Source: Arthrobacter caoxuetaonis (GTDB lineage: Bacteria > Actinomycetota > Actinomycetes > Actinomycetales > Micrococcaceae). Taken from it: DNA of 64,000 nt. The position numbers and the translations under genes are program-made. Position 1 is the stretch's first letter, and each line of letters starts with the position of its first letter. Of the stretch, positions 1 through 8,305 are shown in pieces. The stretch spans positions 930,001 to 994,000 of the forward strand of contig NZ_CP099466.1 of the NCBI RefSeq assembly GCF_023921125.1. Direction: 5' to 3'. Below the pieces are notes generated by a model, which was not told the DNA's origin, ran no database searches, and worked only from the letters and a program-made list of their open reading frames with translations.

Positions 1-1
1 G

Positions 2-1456
2 TTCGTGGCGTACGGAGAGTTCGAGGCGACCGGCAAATGGGGCGAAGAACCCATTTCCAGGTACACCCGGGCCAAACTGTTCTCGGAGCCCGGCAAGAAG
101 ACCGACGTCGCCATCCGGTTCTCCACCGTGATCGGCGGCCGGGATTCGTCTGAAGCCGCACGGGACCCGCGCGGGTTTGCGGTGAAGTTCTACACCGAAG
201 ACGGCAACTGGGACATGGTGGGCAACAACCTGGGAGTCTTCTTCATCCGTGACGCCATCAAGTTCCCTGACGTGATCCACTCCCTGAAGCCGGACCCCGT
301 CACCTTCCGCCAGGAGCCGGCCCGGATCTTCGACTTCATGTCGCAGACCCCTGAGTCCATGCACATGCTGGTTAACCTCTTCAGCCCGCGCGGCATCCCC
401 GCGGATTACCGGCACATGCAGGGATTTGGCGTGAACACCTACCGCTGGGTCAACGCCGATGGGGATTCCAAACTGGTCAAGTACCACTGGCTGCCGAAGC
501 AGGGTGTGAAGTCCCTGACCGAAGAGGACGCCGCCAACATCCAGGCCGGCGACCTCGGCCACGCCTCCAAGGACCTCTATGAGGCCATTGAACGCGGCGA
601 CTACCCGCAGTGGGACCTGTACGTGCAGCTGATGGATGACAACGACCATCCGGAACTGGACTTCGATCCGCTCGATGACACGAAGACCTGGCCTGAGCAG
701 GACTTCGTGCCCCGGCTGGTGGGTACCATGACGCTGAACCGGAACGTTTCCGACCACCACAATGAGAACGAACAGATCTCTTTCGGCACCGGTGTGCTGG
801 TGGACGGGCTGGAGTTCTCCGACGACAAGATGCTGGTGGGACGCACCTTCAGCTATTCGGATACCCAGCGCTACCGGGTGGGGCCGAACTACCTGCAGCT
901 GCCGGTCAACTCGGCCAAGAACGCCAAGGTTGCCACCAACCAGCGCGGCGGGCAGATGTCCTACGGCACGGACCTGGCCCCGGGCCAGAACCCGCACGTC
1001 AACTACGAACCCAGCATCACCGGCGGTGTGCAGGAGGCCCCGAAGCAGGGCCCGTCCGAGGTGGGGCCGGAGCTGAACGGGCGGCTGACCCGCGCCAGGC
1101 TTGAGCGCACCAATGACTATATGCAGGCCGGGCAGCGGTACCAGCTGATGGAGCAGTGGGAGAAGGACGACCTGGTCAAGAACTTCGTCGACAACATCTC
1201 CCAGGCCGCACGTCCCGTCCAGGAACGCATGCTCTGGCACTTCTATATGTGCGACGACGAACTCGGCGCGCGGGTTGGCGAAGGCCTGGGCATTGGGCTG
1301 GCTGAGGTCAAGGATCTGGGTCCGCTCCCCACCCAGACCCTGAGCGAGGAAGAGCTGGAACGCATGAAGAACCTCGGAGCCAACGGTCCGAGAAACGTCG
1401 AGGGCCTGACCATGACCCACTGCGTGCCGAATGAGCACGTGGTGGTCACCCGGTAA
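2..1456 (+). CDS. katA: Catalase, monofunctional haem type (5' end outside window)
   Basis: This is a haem catalase that converts hydrogen peroxide to water and oxygen in the cytoplasm. The reading frame is open at the left edge, so the N-terminal arm with the catalytic His lies outside the window. About 484 residues are visible. The distal Asn is in the GNNLGVFF stretch (about residue 75), and the proximal haem-ligand motif [12 protein letters not shown] is near residue 280, where the Tyr binds haem iron. The length and absence of a C-terminal flavodoxin-like domain fit a small-subunit (clade 3) catalase. A GTG at position 5 is in frame but is not the true start, because family members have a conserved segment before it. 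A hairpin follows the stop. The family call is firm; the gene symbol is by analogy. Confidence 0.95.
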   Translation, partial: FVAYGEFEATGKWGEEPISRYTRAKLFSEPGKKTDVAIRFSTVIGGRDSSEAARDPRGFAVKFYTEDGNWDMVGNNLGVFFIRDAIKFPDVIHSLKPDPVTFRQEPARIFDFMSQTPESMHMLVNLFSPRGIPADYRHMQGFGVNTYRWVNADGDSKLVKYHWLPKQGVKSLTEEDAANIQAGDLGHASKDLYEAIERGDYPQWDLYVQLMDDNDHPELDFDPLDDTKTWPEQDFVPRLVGTMTLNRNVSDHHNENEQISFGTGVLVDGLEFSDDKMLVGRTFSYSDTQRYRVGPNYLQLPVNSAKNAKVATNQRGGQMSYGTDLAPGQNPHVNYEPSITGGVQEAPKQGPSEVGPELNGRLTRARLERTNDYMQAGQRYQLMEQWEKDDLVKNFVDNISQAARPVQERMLWHFYMCDDELGARVGEGLGIGLAEVKDLGPLPTQTLSEEELERMKNLGANGPRNVEGLTMTHCVPNEHVVVTR

Positions 1457-1482
1457 CCCGCCAGGAACCAGGAAGACGGCGC

Positions 1483-1519
1483 GATGGCGGCGGAAGGCTT
1501 TATGCCTCCCGCCGCCGTC
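1483..1519. terminator. Hairpin between convergent catalase and SDR genes
   Basis: A stem of about 16 bp (GATGGCGGCGGAAGGC pairing with GCCTCCCGCCGCCGTC, with a few mismatches) sits between the catalase stop and the convergent SDR stop. There is little T-run, so it is a likely but not classical terminator serving both directions. Confidence 0.55.
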
Positions 1520-1531
1520 GGTGTTAATCCC

Positions 1532-2323
1532 TCAGTTCGGGGTGACGTACGCGCCGGAGATGCCGCCGTCGACCATAAAGGTGGAGGCCGTGATGAAGGA
1601 GGAGTCGTCGCTGGCGAGGAACGCCACAGCGCCGGCCAGTTCCTCCGGCTCGGCGAAGCGGCCCAGCGGTATGTGCACCAACCGGCGGGCAGCCCGCTCC
1701 GGATCCCTGGCGAACAGTTCCTGCAGCAGGGGAGTGTTCACCGGTCCGGGGCACAGGGCGTTGACCCGCACCCCCTGCCGCGCGAATTCGACGCCGAGTT
1801 CCCGGCTCATCGCCAGCACTCCGCCCTTGGAAGCGCTGTAGGAAATCTGTGAGGTAGCCGCGCCCATGACCGCCACGAAGGATGCCGTGTTGATGATGGA
1901 GCCCTTGCCCGCTTCCAGCATGTGCGGCAGGGCGTACTTGCAGCAGTAGAAGACAGAGGTCAGGTTGACCTCCTGCACTTTCCGCCACGCGTCGATTCCG
2001 GTGTCGAGGATCGAGGCGTCGTCCGGCGGGGAGATCCCGGCGTTGTTGAAGGCAATGTCCACCCGGCCGTGGGTCTCCCGGGTGATCGCGTAGAGGCGCT
2101 TGACGTCTTCTTCATTGGTGACGTCCACCGGAACGAACAGGCCTCCCACCTCATCGGCGGCAGCTTTCCCGGCGACCGGATCGATGTCCGCGACGACGAC
2201 GTGTGCGCCTTCGGCTGCCAGCCGGCGGGCGCTGGCGAGGCCAATCCCGCTGCCGCCCCCGGTGATGACGGCAGAACGTCCTTCGAGCCGGCGAGGGGGT
2301 GTGGATGAGACCGGATCCAGCAT
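1532..2323 (-). CDS. SDR-family NAD(P)-dependent alcohol dehydrogenase/oxidoreductase
   Basis: A 263-residue classical short-chain dehydrogenase. The cofactor motif GGGSGIG is at about residues 22-28, NNAG at about 92, and the catalytic YSASK at about 160, with the usual upstream Ser. An acidic residue after beta-2 (VVADID) suggests NAD rather than NADP. The ATG has a strong ribosome site (GGAGGAAACACC). It is the last gene of a run with aldehyde dehydrogenase, hydrolase, glutamine synthetase homologue and permease, 20 bp after the dehydrogenase. In this context I infer that it oxidises the hydroxyl of a gamma-glutamylated amino alcohol to the aldehyde. SDR specificity cannot be read from motifs; annotation pipelines would probably call it a 3-oxoacyl-ACP reductase-like protein. 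Confidence 0.85.
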   Translation of the reverse strand: MLDPVSSTPPRRLEGRSAVITGGGSGIGLASARRLAAEGAHVVVADIDPVAGKAAADEVGGLFVPVDVTNEEDVKRLYAITRETHGRVDIAFNNAGISPPDDASILDTGIDAWRKVQEVNLTSVFYCCKYALPHMLEAGKGSIINTASFVAVMGAATSQISYSASKGGVLAMSRELGVEFARQGVRVNALCPGPVNTPLLQELFARDPERAARRLVHIPLGRFAEPEELAGAVAFLASDDSSFITASTFMVDGGISGAYVTPN

Positions 2324-2343
2324 GGTGTTTCCTCCTTTGGCCG

Positions 2344-3699
2344 CTACCGGCCCGTCGCGATAAAGACGTTTTTGGTTTCCGTGAACGCATCCAGGGCGTC
2401 CGGGCCCAGTTCCCGGCCGAGCCCTGACTGCTTGAAGCCGCCAAACGGCGTCCAGTAGCGCACCGACGAGTGCGAGTTCACGGAGAGGTTTCCCGCCTCC
2501 ACCGCGCGGGCAGTCCGCAGGGCCCGGCCCAGGTCCCGGGTCCAGATGGATCCGGACAGCCCGTAGGCGGAGTCATTGGCGATGCGGACAGCGTCCTCCT
2601 CGTCCCGGAAGGGAACGACGGCGAGCACGGGGCCGAAGATCTCCTCCCGGAGGGCCCGGCTGTCCGGGGCAGGGGCGAGCACGGTAGGCGGGAACCAGAA
2701 TCCGGGGCCGGCCGGCGCCTTGCCCTGGAACACGACGTCGTCCTCCGCCACGTACCCGGCGACCCGGTCCCGCTGCGCTGCAGAAATCAGGGGACCCATG
2801 GCAGTATCCGCCTGCCGCGGATCGCCCACGGACAGCCCCGTGACATGGGGCTCGAGAAGCTCAAGGAAACGTTCGTACACCCCCTGCTGGACCAGGATCC
2901 TTGAACGGGCGCAGCAGTCCTGCCCGGCATTGTCGAACGCCCCGCCGGGGGCGGCGGCTGCTGCGGACTCGAGGTCGGCGTCGTCGTAGATGATGTTGGC
3001 GCTTTTGCCGCCCAGTTCCAGGGTGACCCGCTTCAGCTGCGCGGAGCACCCGGCCATGATTCCCCGGCCCACCTCGGTGGACCCGGTAAACACCACCTTG
3101 CGCACCGCTGGATGGGTCACAAAGCGCTCGCCGATGACCGATCCCTTGCCCGGAAGGACTTGGAATACGCCCTCGGGAAGGCCGGCCTCCAGTGCCAGCT
3201 CGGCCAGCCGCAGGGCCGTGAGCGGGGTCAGTTCGGCCGGTTTGAGGACCACGGTGTTGCCGGCAGCCAGCGCCGGAGCGAATCCCCAGCCCGCGATGGG
3301 CATGGGGAAGTTCCACGGCACGATTACTCCCACCACACCGAGGGGTTCATGGAAGGTGACATCGATGCCGCCGTCCACGGGAATCTGCGCGCCGGTGTGT
3401 CTCTCCGGGGCGCCGGCGTAGTAGTTCAGCACGTCCCGGACGTTGCCCGCTTCCCAGCGGGCGTTGGCCAGGGTATGCCCCGCGTTCGCCACTTCCAGGG
3501 CGGCGAGGTTTTCCACGTCGGCGTCCACGGCAGCGGCGAAGCGCCGCAGGAGCCGGGCGCGGTCTGAGGGGCCGGTGGCGCGCCAGGACACGAACGCCCG
3601 TGCGGCGGCCTCAATGGCGGCATCGGTTTCTGCCAGCCCCAGGGGAGCGACGGCGGTGATGACCTCCTCCGTGGCGGGATTCAGGATGGTGGTGCTCAC
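2344..3699 (-). CDS. Aldehyde dehydrogenase (ALDH superfamily)
   Basis: A 451-residue NAD(P)-dependent aldehyde dehydrogenase that oxidises an aldehyde to the carboxylate. The fold signatures are in order: PWNFP near residue 125, the Glu general base in LELGGKSANI near 230, the catalytic Cys in GQDCCARS near 263, and EIFGPV near 360. The Cys-Cys pair is slightly unusual; the first Cys is the expected nucleophile. I chose the GTG at 3699 because AAGGAG lies 6 bases before it and it overlaps the upstream hydrolase stop as GTGA. A longer in-frame ATG at 3780 would run deep into that gene. The likely substrate is gamma-glutamyl-aminoacetaldehyde or a gamma-glutamyl-aminobutyraldehyde, inferred from neighbours. 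Confidence 0.9.
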   Translation of the reverse strand: MSTTILNPATEEVITAVAPLGLAETDAAIEAAARAFVSWRATGPSDRARLLRRFAAAVDADVENLAALEVANAGHTLANARWEAGNVRDVLNYYAGAPERHTGAQIPVDGGIDVTFHEPLGVVGVIVPWNFPMPIAGWGFAPALAAGNTVVLKPAELTPLTALRLAELALEAGLPEGVFQVLPGKGSVIGERFVTHPAVRKVVFTGSTEVGRGIMAGCSAQLKRVTLELGGKSANIIYDDADLESAAAAAPGGAFDNAGQDCCARSRILVQQGVYERFLELLEPHVTGLSVGDPRQADTAMGPLISAAQRDRVAGYVAEDDVVFQGKAPAGPGFWFPPTVLAPAPDSRALREEIFGPVLAVVPFRDEEDAVRIANDSAYGLSGSIWTRDLGRALRTARAVEAGNLSVNSHSSVRYWTPFGGFKQSGLGRELGPDALDAFTETKNVFIATGR

Positions 3700-4517
3700 C
3701 GGCGTGCTCCTTGCGCAACAGGTGTCCGCATTGGGGTGCTGTCCCCGGTCCCGTCCTTTGCGGCGCGCCGTCTGGCGCACTCGGCCACGAACCCTTCGAA
3801 CAGCCGCAGGTCTTCCGGGTTCTGTTCGGGATGGAACTGCACGCCCAGGACCCAGTCCCGTCCCGGCAGTTCGACCGCCTCCACCGTCCCCTCGGGCGCT
3901 TCCGCGGTGATCCGCAGTCCGTGGCCGAGCTCGGCGATGCCCTGATGGTGGTAACAGGGGGCGCTCGCGGCCGGTCCCAGCAGGGACCGGATGATGCTGT
4001 CCGGCGCAGTGCTGAAAGTGACGTCGGCAAAGATCCCCGGCGTGGCCTGGTAGTCGACCTCCGGGCGGACGTCCGGCAGGTGCTGGATGAGTGTTCCGCC
4101 CAGGGCGACGTTCAAGATCTGCGCTCCCCGGCAGATGGCGAACAGGGGGAGGTCCCGATCCAGGGCAGCTTGGGTCAGGGCGAAGTCGTGGGAGTCCCGC
4201 AGCGGCTGGCTGACGGTTTTGGGGTGCGGGTCATGGCCGTAGGCAGCCGGGTCCACGTCGGTGCCGCCGGAGGTGACCAGACCGTCGAGCCCGTCCAGGA
4301 CGGCTGTCTCGGTTCCCAGCGGCGGAAGGAGGACCGGGCTGCCGCCCGCCGCGGTGACCGCCTCAACGTAGGTGCCCGGGACCAGTGCCGCACTGCCTTT
4401 CCATACTCCCCAGGCAGCCTGCTGGTAGTAGGTGGTGATGCCGATCAGCGGGCGCCTCGAAGCTGTACTTCGCAAGGCCGGGCGCTCGCCGCCGGGCTCA
4501 GAGCCGTTCAAAGCCAC
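3696..4517 (-). CDS. Gamma-glutamyl amide hydrolase, class I glutamine amidotransferase-like (PuuD family)
   Basis: A peptidase C26 / class I glutamine-amidotransferase-like hydrolase of about 273 residues. It cleaves gamma-glutamyl amides such as gamma-glutamyl-GABA, releasing glutamate. The nucleophile Cys is in FAICRGAQ, the acid/base pair is His and Glu in GVQFHPEQ, and the PuuD-type GGTDVDPAAYG and YHHQGI segments are present. The start is uncertain. GTG at 4517, preceded by GGGAG, overlaps the end of the glutamine synthetase homologue by 20 bases; a TTG at 4475 is the alternative. The very long frame reaching 4757 is a shadow of the upstream gene. It ends in a 4-base GTGA overlap with the aldehyde dehydrogenase, so the genes are translationally coupled. 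I infer it finishes the pathway by removing glutamate from the oxidised product. Confidence 0.85.
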   Translation of the reverse strand: MALNGSEPGGERPALRSTASRRPLIGITTYYQQAAWGVWKGSAALVPGTYVEAVTAAGGSPVLLPPLGTETAVLDGLDGLVTSGGTDVDPAAYGHDPHPKTVSQPLRDSHDFALTQAALDRDLPLFAICRGAQILNVALGGTLIQHLPDVRPEVDYQATPGIFADVTFSTAPDSIIRSLLGPAASAPCYHHQGIAELGHGLRITAEAPEGTVEAVELPGRDWVLGVQFHPEQNPEDLRLFEGFVAECARRRAAKDGTGDSTPMRTPVAQGARR

Positions 4518-5865
4518 GCTTGCGCTCCCAATCGGTGACGGCTCCGTCAAAGGCGGCCAGTTCGACGTCGGCCGCGTGAACGTAGTGGGTGACGACCTCG
4601 TCGCCGAAGGCCTTGCGGGCAATCTCGCTGCCCGCCAGCAGGTCCCGGGACGCCCGCAGGGTGGTGGGCAGCCGGTCGGCACCGGTGGTGTAGGCATTGC
4701 CTGCCGTGACCGGCTCCAGCGGCAGCCGGTTCTCCAGGCCGTGGATAGCCGCGGCAACCAGGGCAGCGGTCGCCAGGTAAGGGTTCAGGTCACCGCCGCC
4801 AACCCGGTTTTCGGTACGCATTCCGGCACCGTGCCCGACGACGCGGAGGGCGCAGCTGCGGTTGTCCAGGCCCCAGGCGATCGCCGTCGGCGCGAAGCTG
4901 CCTTCCACGAACCGCTTGTAGGAGTTCACGTTCGGTGCCAGGAAATAGGTGAGTTCCTTCAGCGCTGCCAGCTGGCCGGCGATGAACTGCTCCATGACCG
5001 GGCTGAAGCCGTGTTCGCTCATCCCCGGGAACACCGGTTCGCCGTCCAGGTCCCGGAGGCTGAAGTGGATGTGGCAGGAATTGCCTTCGCGTTCGTTGAA
5101 CTTCGCCATGAAGGTCAGGCTCTTGCCCTGCTGGTCGGCGATCTCCTTGGCTCCGGTCTTGTAGAAGGAGTGGTTGTCGCAGGTCCGCATCGCCTCGTCG
5201 AACCGGAACGTCACCTCCTGCTGGCCGAAGTTGCACTCGCCCTTGGAGGACTCCACCACCATCCCGGCACCTTCCATTCCGTTGCGGATGGCGCGCAGGA
5301 CGGGCTCCAGCCGGGAGGTGGCCAGCAGCGAGTAGTCCACGTTGTACCTGCTGGAGGCCTGCATGCCGGCGTACCCCCGGTCCCAGGCATCCGAGTAGCT
5401 GTGGTCGAAGAGGATGAACTCCAACTCGGTGCCGATGTAGGCGCGGTAGCCCAGTTCTTCCAGCCGGTCCAGCTGCCGGCGCAGGATCTGCCGGGGCGAG
5501 GGAGCCAGCGGAGACCCGTCGGTGCGCAGGACGTCGCACTGCACCATGGCTGTCCCGGGCAGCCAGGGCACCAGCCGCAGGGTGTCCATGTCCGGGCGCA
5601 TGACCAGATCGCCGTAGCCGTTTTCCCAGGAGGATGATTCGTAGCCCTCGATCGTGTTCATGTCCACGTCCACGGCGAGCAGGTAGTTGCAGCCTTCGGC
5701 GCCGTGGGGATACACGTCCTCGAGGAAGGACCTTGCACCGCAGCGTTTGCCCTGAAGCCGGCCCAAATGGTCGGTGATGGCCACGATCACGGTGTCGATG
5801 CTGCCCGCCGCGACAAGGTCGCGCAGTTCTTCGAGAGCCAGTCCGTTGGGGGATTGCTGCTTCAT
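4498..5865 (-). CDS. Glutamine synthetase homologue, probable gamma-glutamyl-amine ligase (PuuA/GlnA4 type)
   Basis: A 455-residue member of the glutamine synthetase superfamily. It is expected to join glutamate to an amine at the cost of ATP. The metal-binding ExE motif GTELEF is near residue 145, EVTF near 230, the glutamate/ATP-site stretch CHIHFSL near 273, and the R-E-N-R and GGDLNPYL block near 350. The adenylylation-site loop of canonical GlnA is not evident. Setting with a hydrolase, two dehydrogenases and an amine permease argues for catabolic gamma-glutamylation, not ammonia assimilation. The ATG at 5865 is chosen, with GGAG upstream; a GTG three codons earlier is possible. Related Streptomyces enzymes act on polyamines (GlnA3) or ethanolamine (GlnA4). 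The permease type favours ethanolamine here. Confidence 0.87.
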   Translation of the reverse strand: MKQQSPNGLALEELRDLVAAGSIDTVIVAITDHLGRLQGKRCGARSFLEDVYPHGAEGCNYLLAVDVDMNTIEGYESSSWENGYGDLVMRPDMDTLRLVPWLPGTAMVQCDVLRTDGSPLAPSPRQILRRQLDRLEELGYRAYIGTELEFILFDHSYSDAWDRGYAGMQASSRYNVDYSLLATSRLEPVLRAIRNGMEGAGMVVESSKGECNFGQQEVTFRFDEAMRTCDNHSFYKTGAKEIADQQGKSLTFMAKFNEREGNSCHIHFSLRDLDGEPVFPGMSEHGFSPVMEQFIAGQLAALKELTYFLAPNVNSYKRFVEGSFAPTAIAWGLDNRSCALRVVGHGAGMRTENRVGGGDLNPYLATAALVAAAIHGLENRLPLEPVTAGNAYTTGADRLPTTLRASRDLLAGSEIARKAFGDEVVTHYVHAADVELAAFDGAVTDWERKRGFERL

Positions 5866-5897
5866 GCTTTCCACACTCCGAGGTCGTAGTACCGGTC

Positions 5898-7331
5898 TTA
5901 CCTGATTTCCGATTCCGCCTGGTCGATCTGCGCAAACTCTTCTTCGGGTGCGCTGGCTACCAGGTGGTGCCGGCTATAGAACCAGAAGTAGGCCAGCGCC
6001 GCCACGAAAATCCCTGCGGTAATCGAGGCAGCCAGGACATCCACCACGAAGGTGGCGATGACGGCTACCACTGCAAGGAAGAGGGCGACGCCGGTCGTGA
6101 ACGCACCGCCGGGGGTGCGGTATCCGCGCGGCAGATCCGGTTCGCGGCGCCTCAGCACGATGTGCGAGAGGTTCAGCAGCACGTAGGAGACCGTGGCGCC
6201 GAAGACCGCAATGTTGATCAGCAGGCCGCCGTCGCGGGTAAACGCGGCGAGCAGGAAGCCAATGGTGCCGGGGACGATCAGGGCCATGTACGGAGTGCGC
6301 CATTTGGTGGTCAGGGACAGCCACCGGGGCAGGTATCCCGCCCGGGAGAGGGCGAAGAGCTGCCGGGAGTAGGCGTAGACGATCGAGAAGAAACTGGCGA
6401 CCAGGCCGGCAAGGCCGGCGTAGTTCACGAAGTCGGCCAGGAGCGTGTTGCCGCCGTAGGCGATGCGCAGTGCTTCCGGCAGCGGGTTGTCCGAGGTACT
6501 CATGGCTTCGGCACCGGCAGCTCCGGGCACCAGCACCAGCATCAGGGCACCGAAGACGAGCAGGAGAGCCATCGCAGCAATGATTCCGCGGGGCATGTCC
6601 CTCTTGGGATCGGCCGTCTCCTCGGCCGCAAGGGGGACACCTTCAATGGCCAGGAAGAACCAGATGCCGTAGACCAGTGCCGCCAGGACACCGGCAATGC
6701 CCATCGGGAGGAAGGAACTGGCCCCCGCGGCGTTGGAGGGAACGATGTCGAACAGGTTTGCGGCGTCGAACTTCGGGACCAGTCCCACCACCGTGGCGAC
6801 AAGCGCGAGGACTGCGACGGCGGTGATGACGAACATGAGTTTCAGGGCTTCACCGACGCCGCGCAGGTGAATGCCGATGAAGAGGGCATAGGTGACCAGG
6901 TAGACCGGCCAGGAGTTGGTGAGGCCGAAGAGTCCCAGGGCTTCTATGTAGCCGCCAATGAAGGTGGCGATGGCTGCGGGGGCCACGGCGTACTCGATCA
7001 GCACGGCCATGCCGGTGGCGAAGCCGCCAAGGGGGCCCAGCGCCCTGCGCGCGAAGCCATAGCCTGCTCCGGCTGTGGGGAGGGTGGAGGACAGCTCCGC
7101 TAGGCCGAAGACCATACAGGTGTACATGACGCCCATGAGCACAAAGGCGATCAGCAGTCCGCCCCAGCCTCCCTGCGCCAGTCCGAGGTTCCAGCCGGAG
7201 AAGTCTCCGGAGATCACGTAGGCCACGCCCAGGCCTGCCAGCAGGATCCAGCCTGCTGCGCCGCGTTTGAGCTGCCGGTGGCTCATGTAGTTTGCGTCGA
7301 CCTTGGTGTAGTCGACCCGGGATTTAGCCAT
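5898..7331 (-). CDS. eat: APC-family permease, ethanolamine permease type
   Basis: A 477-residue integral membrane transporter of the amino acid-polyamine-organocation superfamily with about 12 hydrophobic segments. The N-terminal stretch around WILLAGLGVAYVISGDFSGW and the later YSRQLFALSRAGYLP block match my recollection of the ethanolamine permease subfamily (TIGR00908), which imports ethanolamine. The ATG at 7331 has a good ribosome site (AGAAGGA, 7 nt upstream); an earlier in-frame start near 7409 lacks support. It is the first gene of the minus-strand cluster, 32 bp before the glutamine synthetase homologue, and shares a 213-bp promoter region with the divergent FadR-type regulator. Subfamily assignment is from sequence memory, not a profile search. 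Confidence 0.8.
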   Translation of the reverse strand: MAKSRVDYTKVDANYMSHRQLKRGAAGWILLAGLGVAYVISGDFSGWNLGLAQGGWGGLLIAFVLMGVMYTCMVFGLAELSSTLPTAGAGYGFARRALGPLGGFATGMAVLIEYAVAPAAIATFIGGYIEALGLFGLTNSWPVYLVTYALFIGIHLRGVGEALKLMFVITAVAVLALVATVVGLVPKFDAANLFDIVPSNAAGASSFLPMGIAGVLAALVYGIWFFLAIEGVPLAAEETADPKRDMPRGIIAAMALLLVFGALMLVLVPGAAGAEAMSTSDNPLPEALRIAYGGNTLLADFVNYAGLAGLVASFFSIVYAYSRQLFALSRAGYLPRWLSLTTKWRTPYMALIVPGTIGFLLAAFTRDGGLLINIAVFGATVSYVLLNLSHIVLRRREPDLPRGYRTPGGAFTTGVALFLAVVAVIATFVVDVLAASITAGIFVAALAYFWFYSRHHLVASAPEEEFAQIDQAESEIR

Positions 7332-7419
7332 GCCGTTGTCCTTCTCGGAGAGGGGGCCGGATGAAACGCAGGAAGAGGTGGAAGCGCGCTGTGCAGGATG
7401 GAGATGCAAAGGAATTGCA

Positions 7420-7439
7420 ATGGACTAATTTCAGTCCAT
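7420..7439. promoter_or_regulatory. Inverted repeat, probable GntR/FadR-type operator
   Basis: A perfect 7-bp inverted repeat, ATGGACT-aatttc-AGTCCAT, lies in the region between the permease and the divergent FadR-type gene. Its size and position fit an operator for that regulator. A degenerate related sequence (TTGGTCTGATTCCAT, from 7507) lies nearer the regulator start. Confidence 0.55.
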
Positions 7440-7532
7440 AGAGAATGTGGGGCCAGTCTGCTGTCAGCTCGTATGTTCCGTCAAGGGCTTTGGCGAAGAT
7501 ATTTCATTGGTCTGATTCCATCCATTTGAGGC

Positions 7533-7538
7533 TACGCT
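7533..7538 (+). promoter_or_regulatory. -10 box (TACGCT) for the FadR-type gene, leaderless
   Basis: TACGCT ends 6 nt before the ATG at 7545 and no Shine-Dalgarno sequence is present. This is the geometry of an mRNA that starts at the start codon. Confidence 0.45.
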
Positions 7539-7544
7539 TGCTGC

Positions 7545-8261
7545 ATGAACGACCCCAGCTTCGCTTCGGCAGGTCTTGCGCCGCGGCCCGCACGCCGGCG
7601 GAATGCCTTCGAAGAGACCGTCGAACGGCTGCTGCAGGGACTCAAGCTGGGGATTTATGCTGCCGGCACGCGGCTGCCGCCCGAACGGGAACTCGCGGCG
7701 CAGCTGGGCGTTTCCCGGGCGACGCTGCGGGACGCGCTCGCGGAACTTCAGGGCGCAGGCTACCTGCAGTCACGCCGGGGCCGGTACGGGGGCACCTTCG
7801 CCGCTACGGTGCTGCCGGGCACGGCTGCCCTTTCACAGGACAGCGACGCCGCCGATGTCCAGGACGTGCTGCTGTTCCGCAGGGTGGTGGAACCGGCTGC
7901 TGCACGGTTGGCTGCGGAGGCGACGCTGACCGCGGCGGCCAGGGCCCACCTGCTCTCGGCGCTCGCTGAGGTGGATGAAGCGAACACTGACACGTTCCGG
8001 CCCAAGGACTCCAGGTTCCACATTGCCGTGGCCGAGCTTTCGGGATCCGCCCGGCTTGTGGCAGCCGTTGCGGATGTCCGGGCGCAGACCAGCGACCTGC
8101 TGGACCGGATTCCGCTGCTCCAGACCAACCTGGACCATTCCCAGGCCCAGCACCGCGAACTTGCCGAGGCGATCCTCAGGGGTGACGCAGACGCAGCCGA
8201 GGCTGCCGCCGTCGCCCACTTGGAGGGGACCGAACGCCTGCTCCGCGGCTTCCTCACCTAG
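7545..8261 (+). CDS. FadR/GntR-family transcriptional regulator
   Basis: A 238-residue regulator. The GntR winged helix is at residues 20-88 (RLPPERELAAQLGVSRATLRDAL), followed by an all-helical FCD ligand-binding domain from about residue 95. The metal/ligand-type residues of FCD are visible as FHIAVAELSGS and, later, QHRELAEAI. It is divergent from the ethanolamine-type cluster and probably represses it until a pathway intermediate binds. The start codon lies 6 nt downstream of TACGCT, so its mRNA is probably leaderless. Stop at 8259-8261. The effector is not inferable from sequence. Confidence 0.88.
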   Translation: MNDPSFASAGLAPRPARRRNAFEETVERLLQGLKLGIYAAGTRLPPERELAAQLGVSRATLRDALAELQGAGYLQSRRGRYGGTFAATVLPGTAALSQDSDAADVQDVLLFRRVVEPAAARLAAEATLTAAARAHLLSALAEVDEANTDTFRPKDSRFHIAVAELSGSARLVAAVADVRAQTSDLLDRIPLLQTNLDHSQAQHRELAEAILRGDADAAEAAAVAHLEGTERLLRGFLT

Positions 8262-8305
8262 CGGCGTCCTGACCTGGCGGCAGCACCGGCGTCGCGCGTT
8301 AGTTC

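Noticed and set aside
4518..4757. Long N-terminal extension of the gamma-glutamyl hydrolase
   Set aside because: It lies in another frame of the glutamine synthetase homologue, is Pro/Arg/Thr-rich and lacks family similarity.
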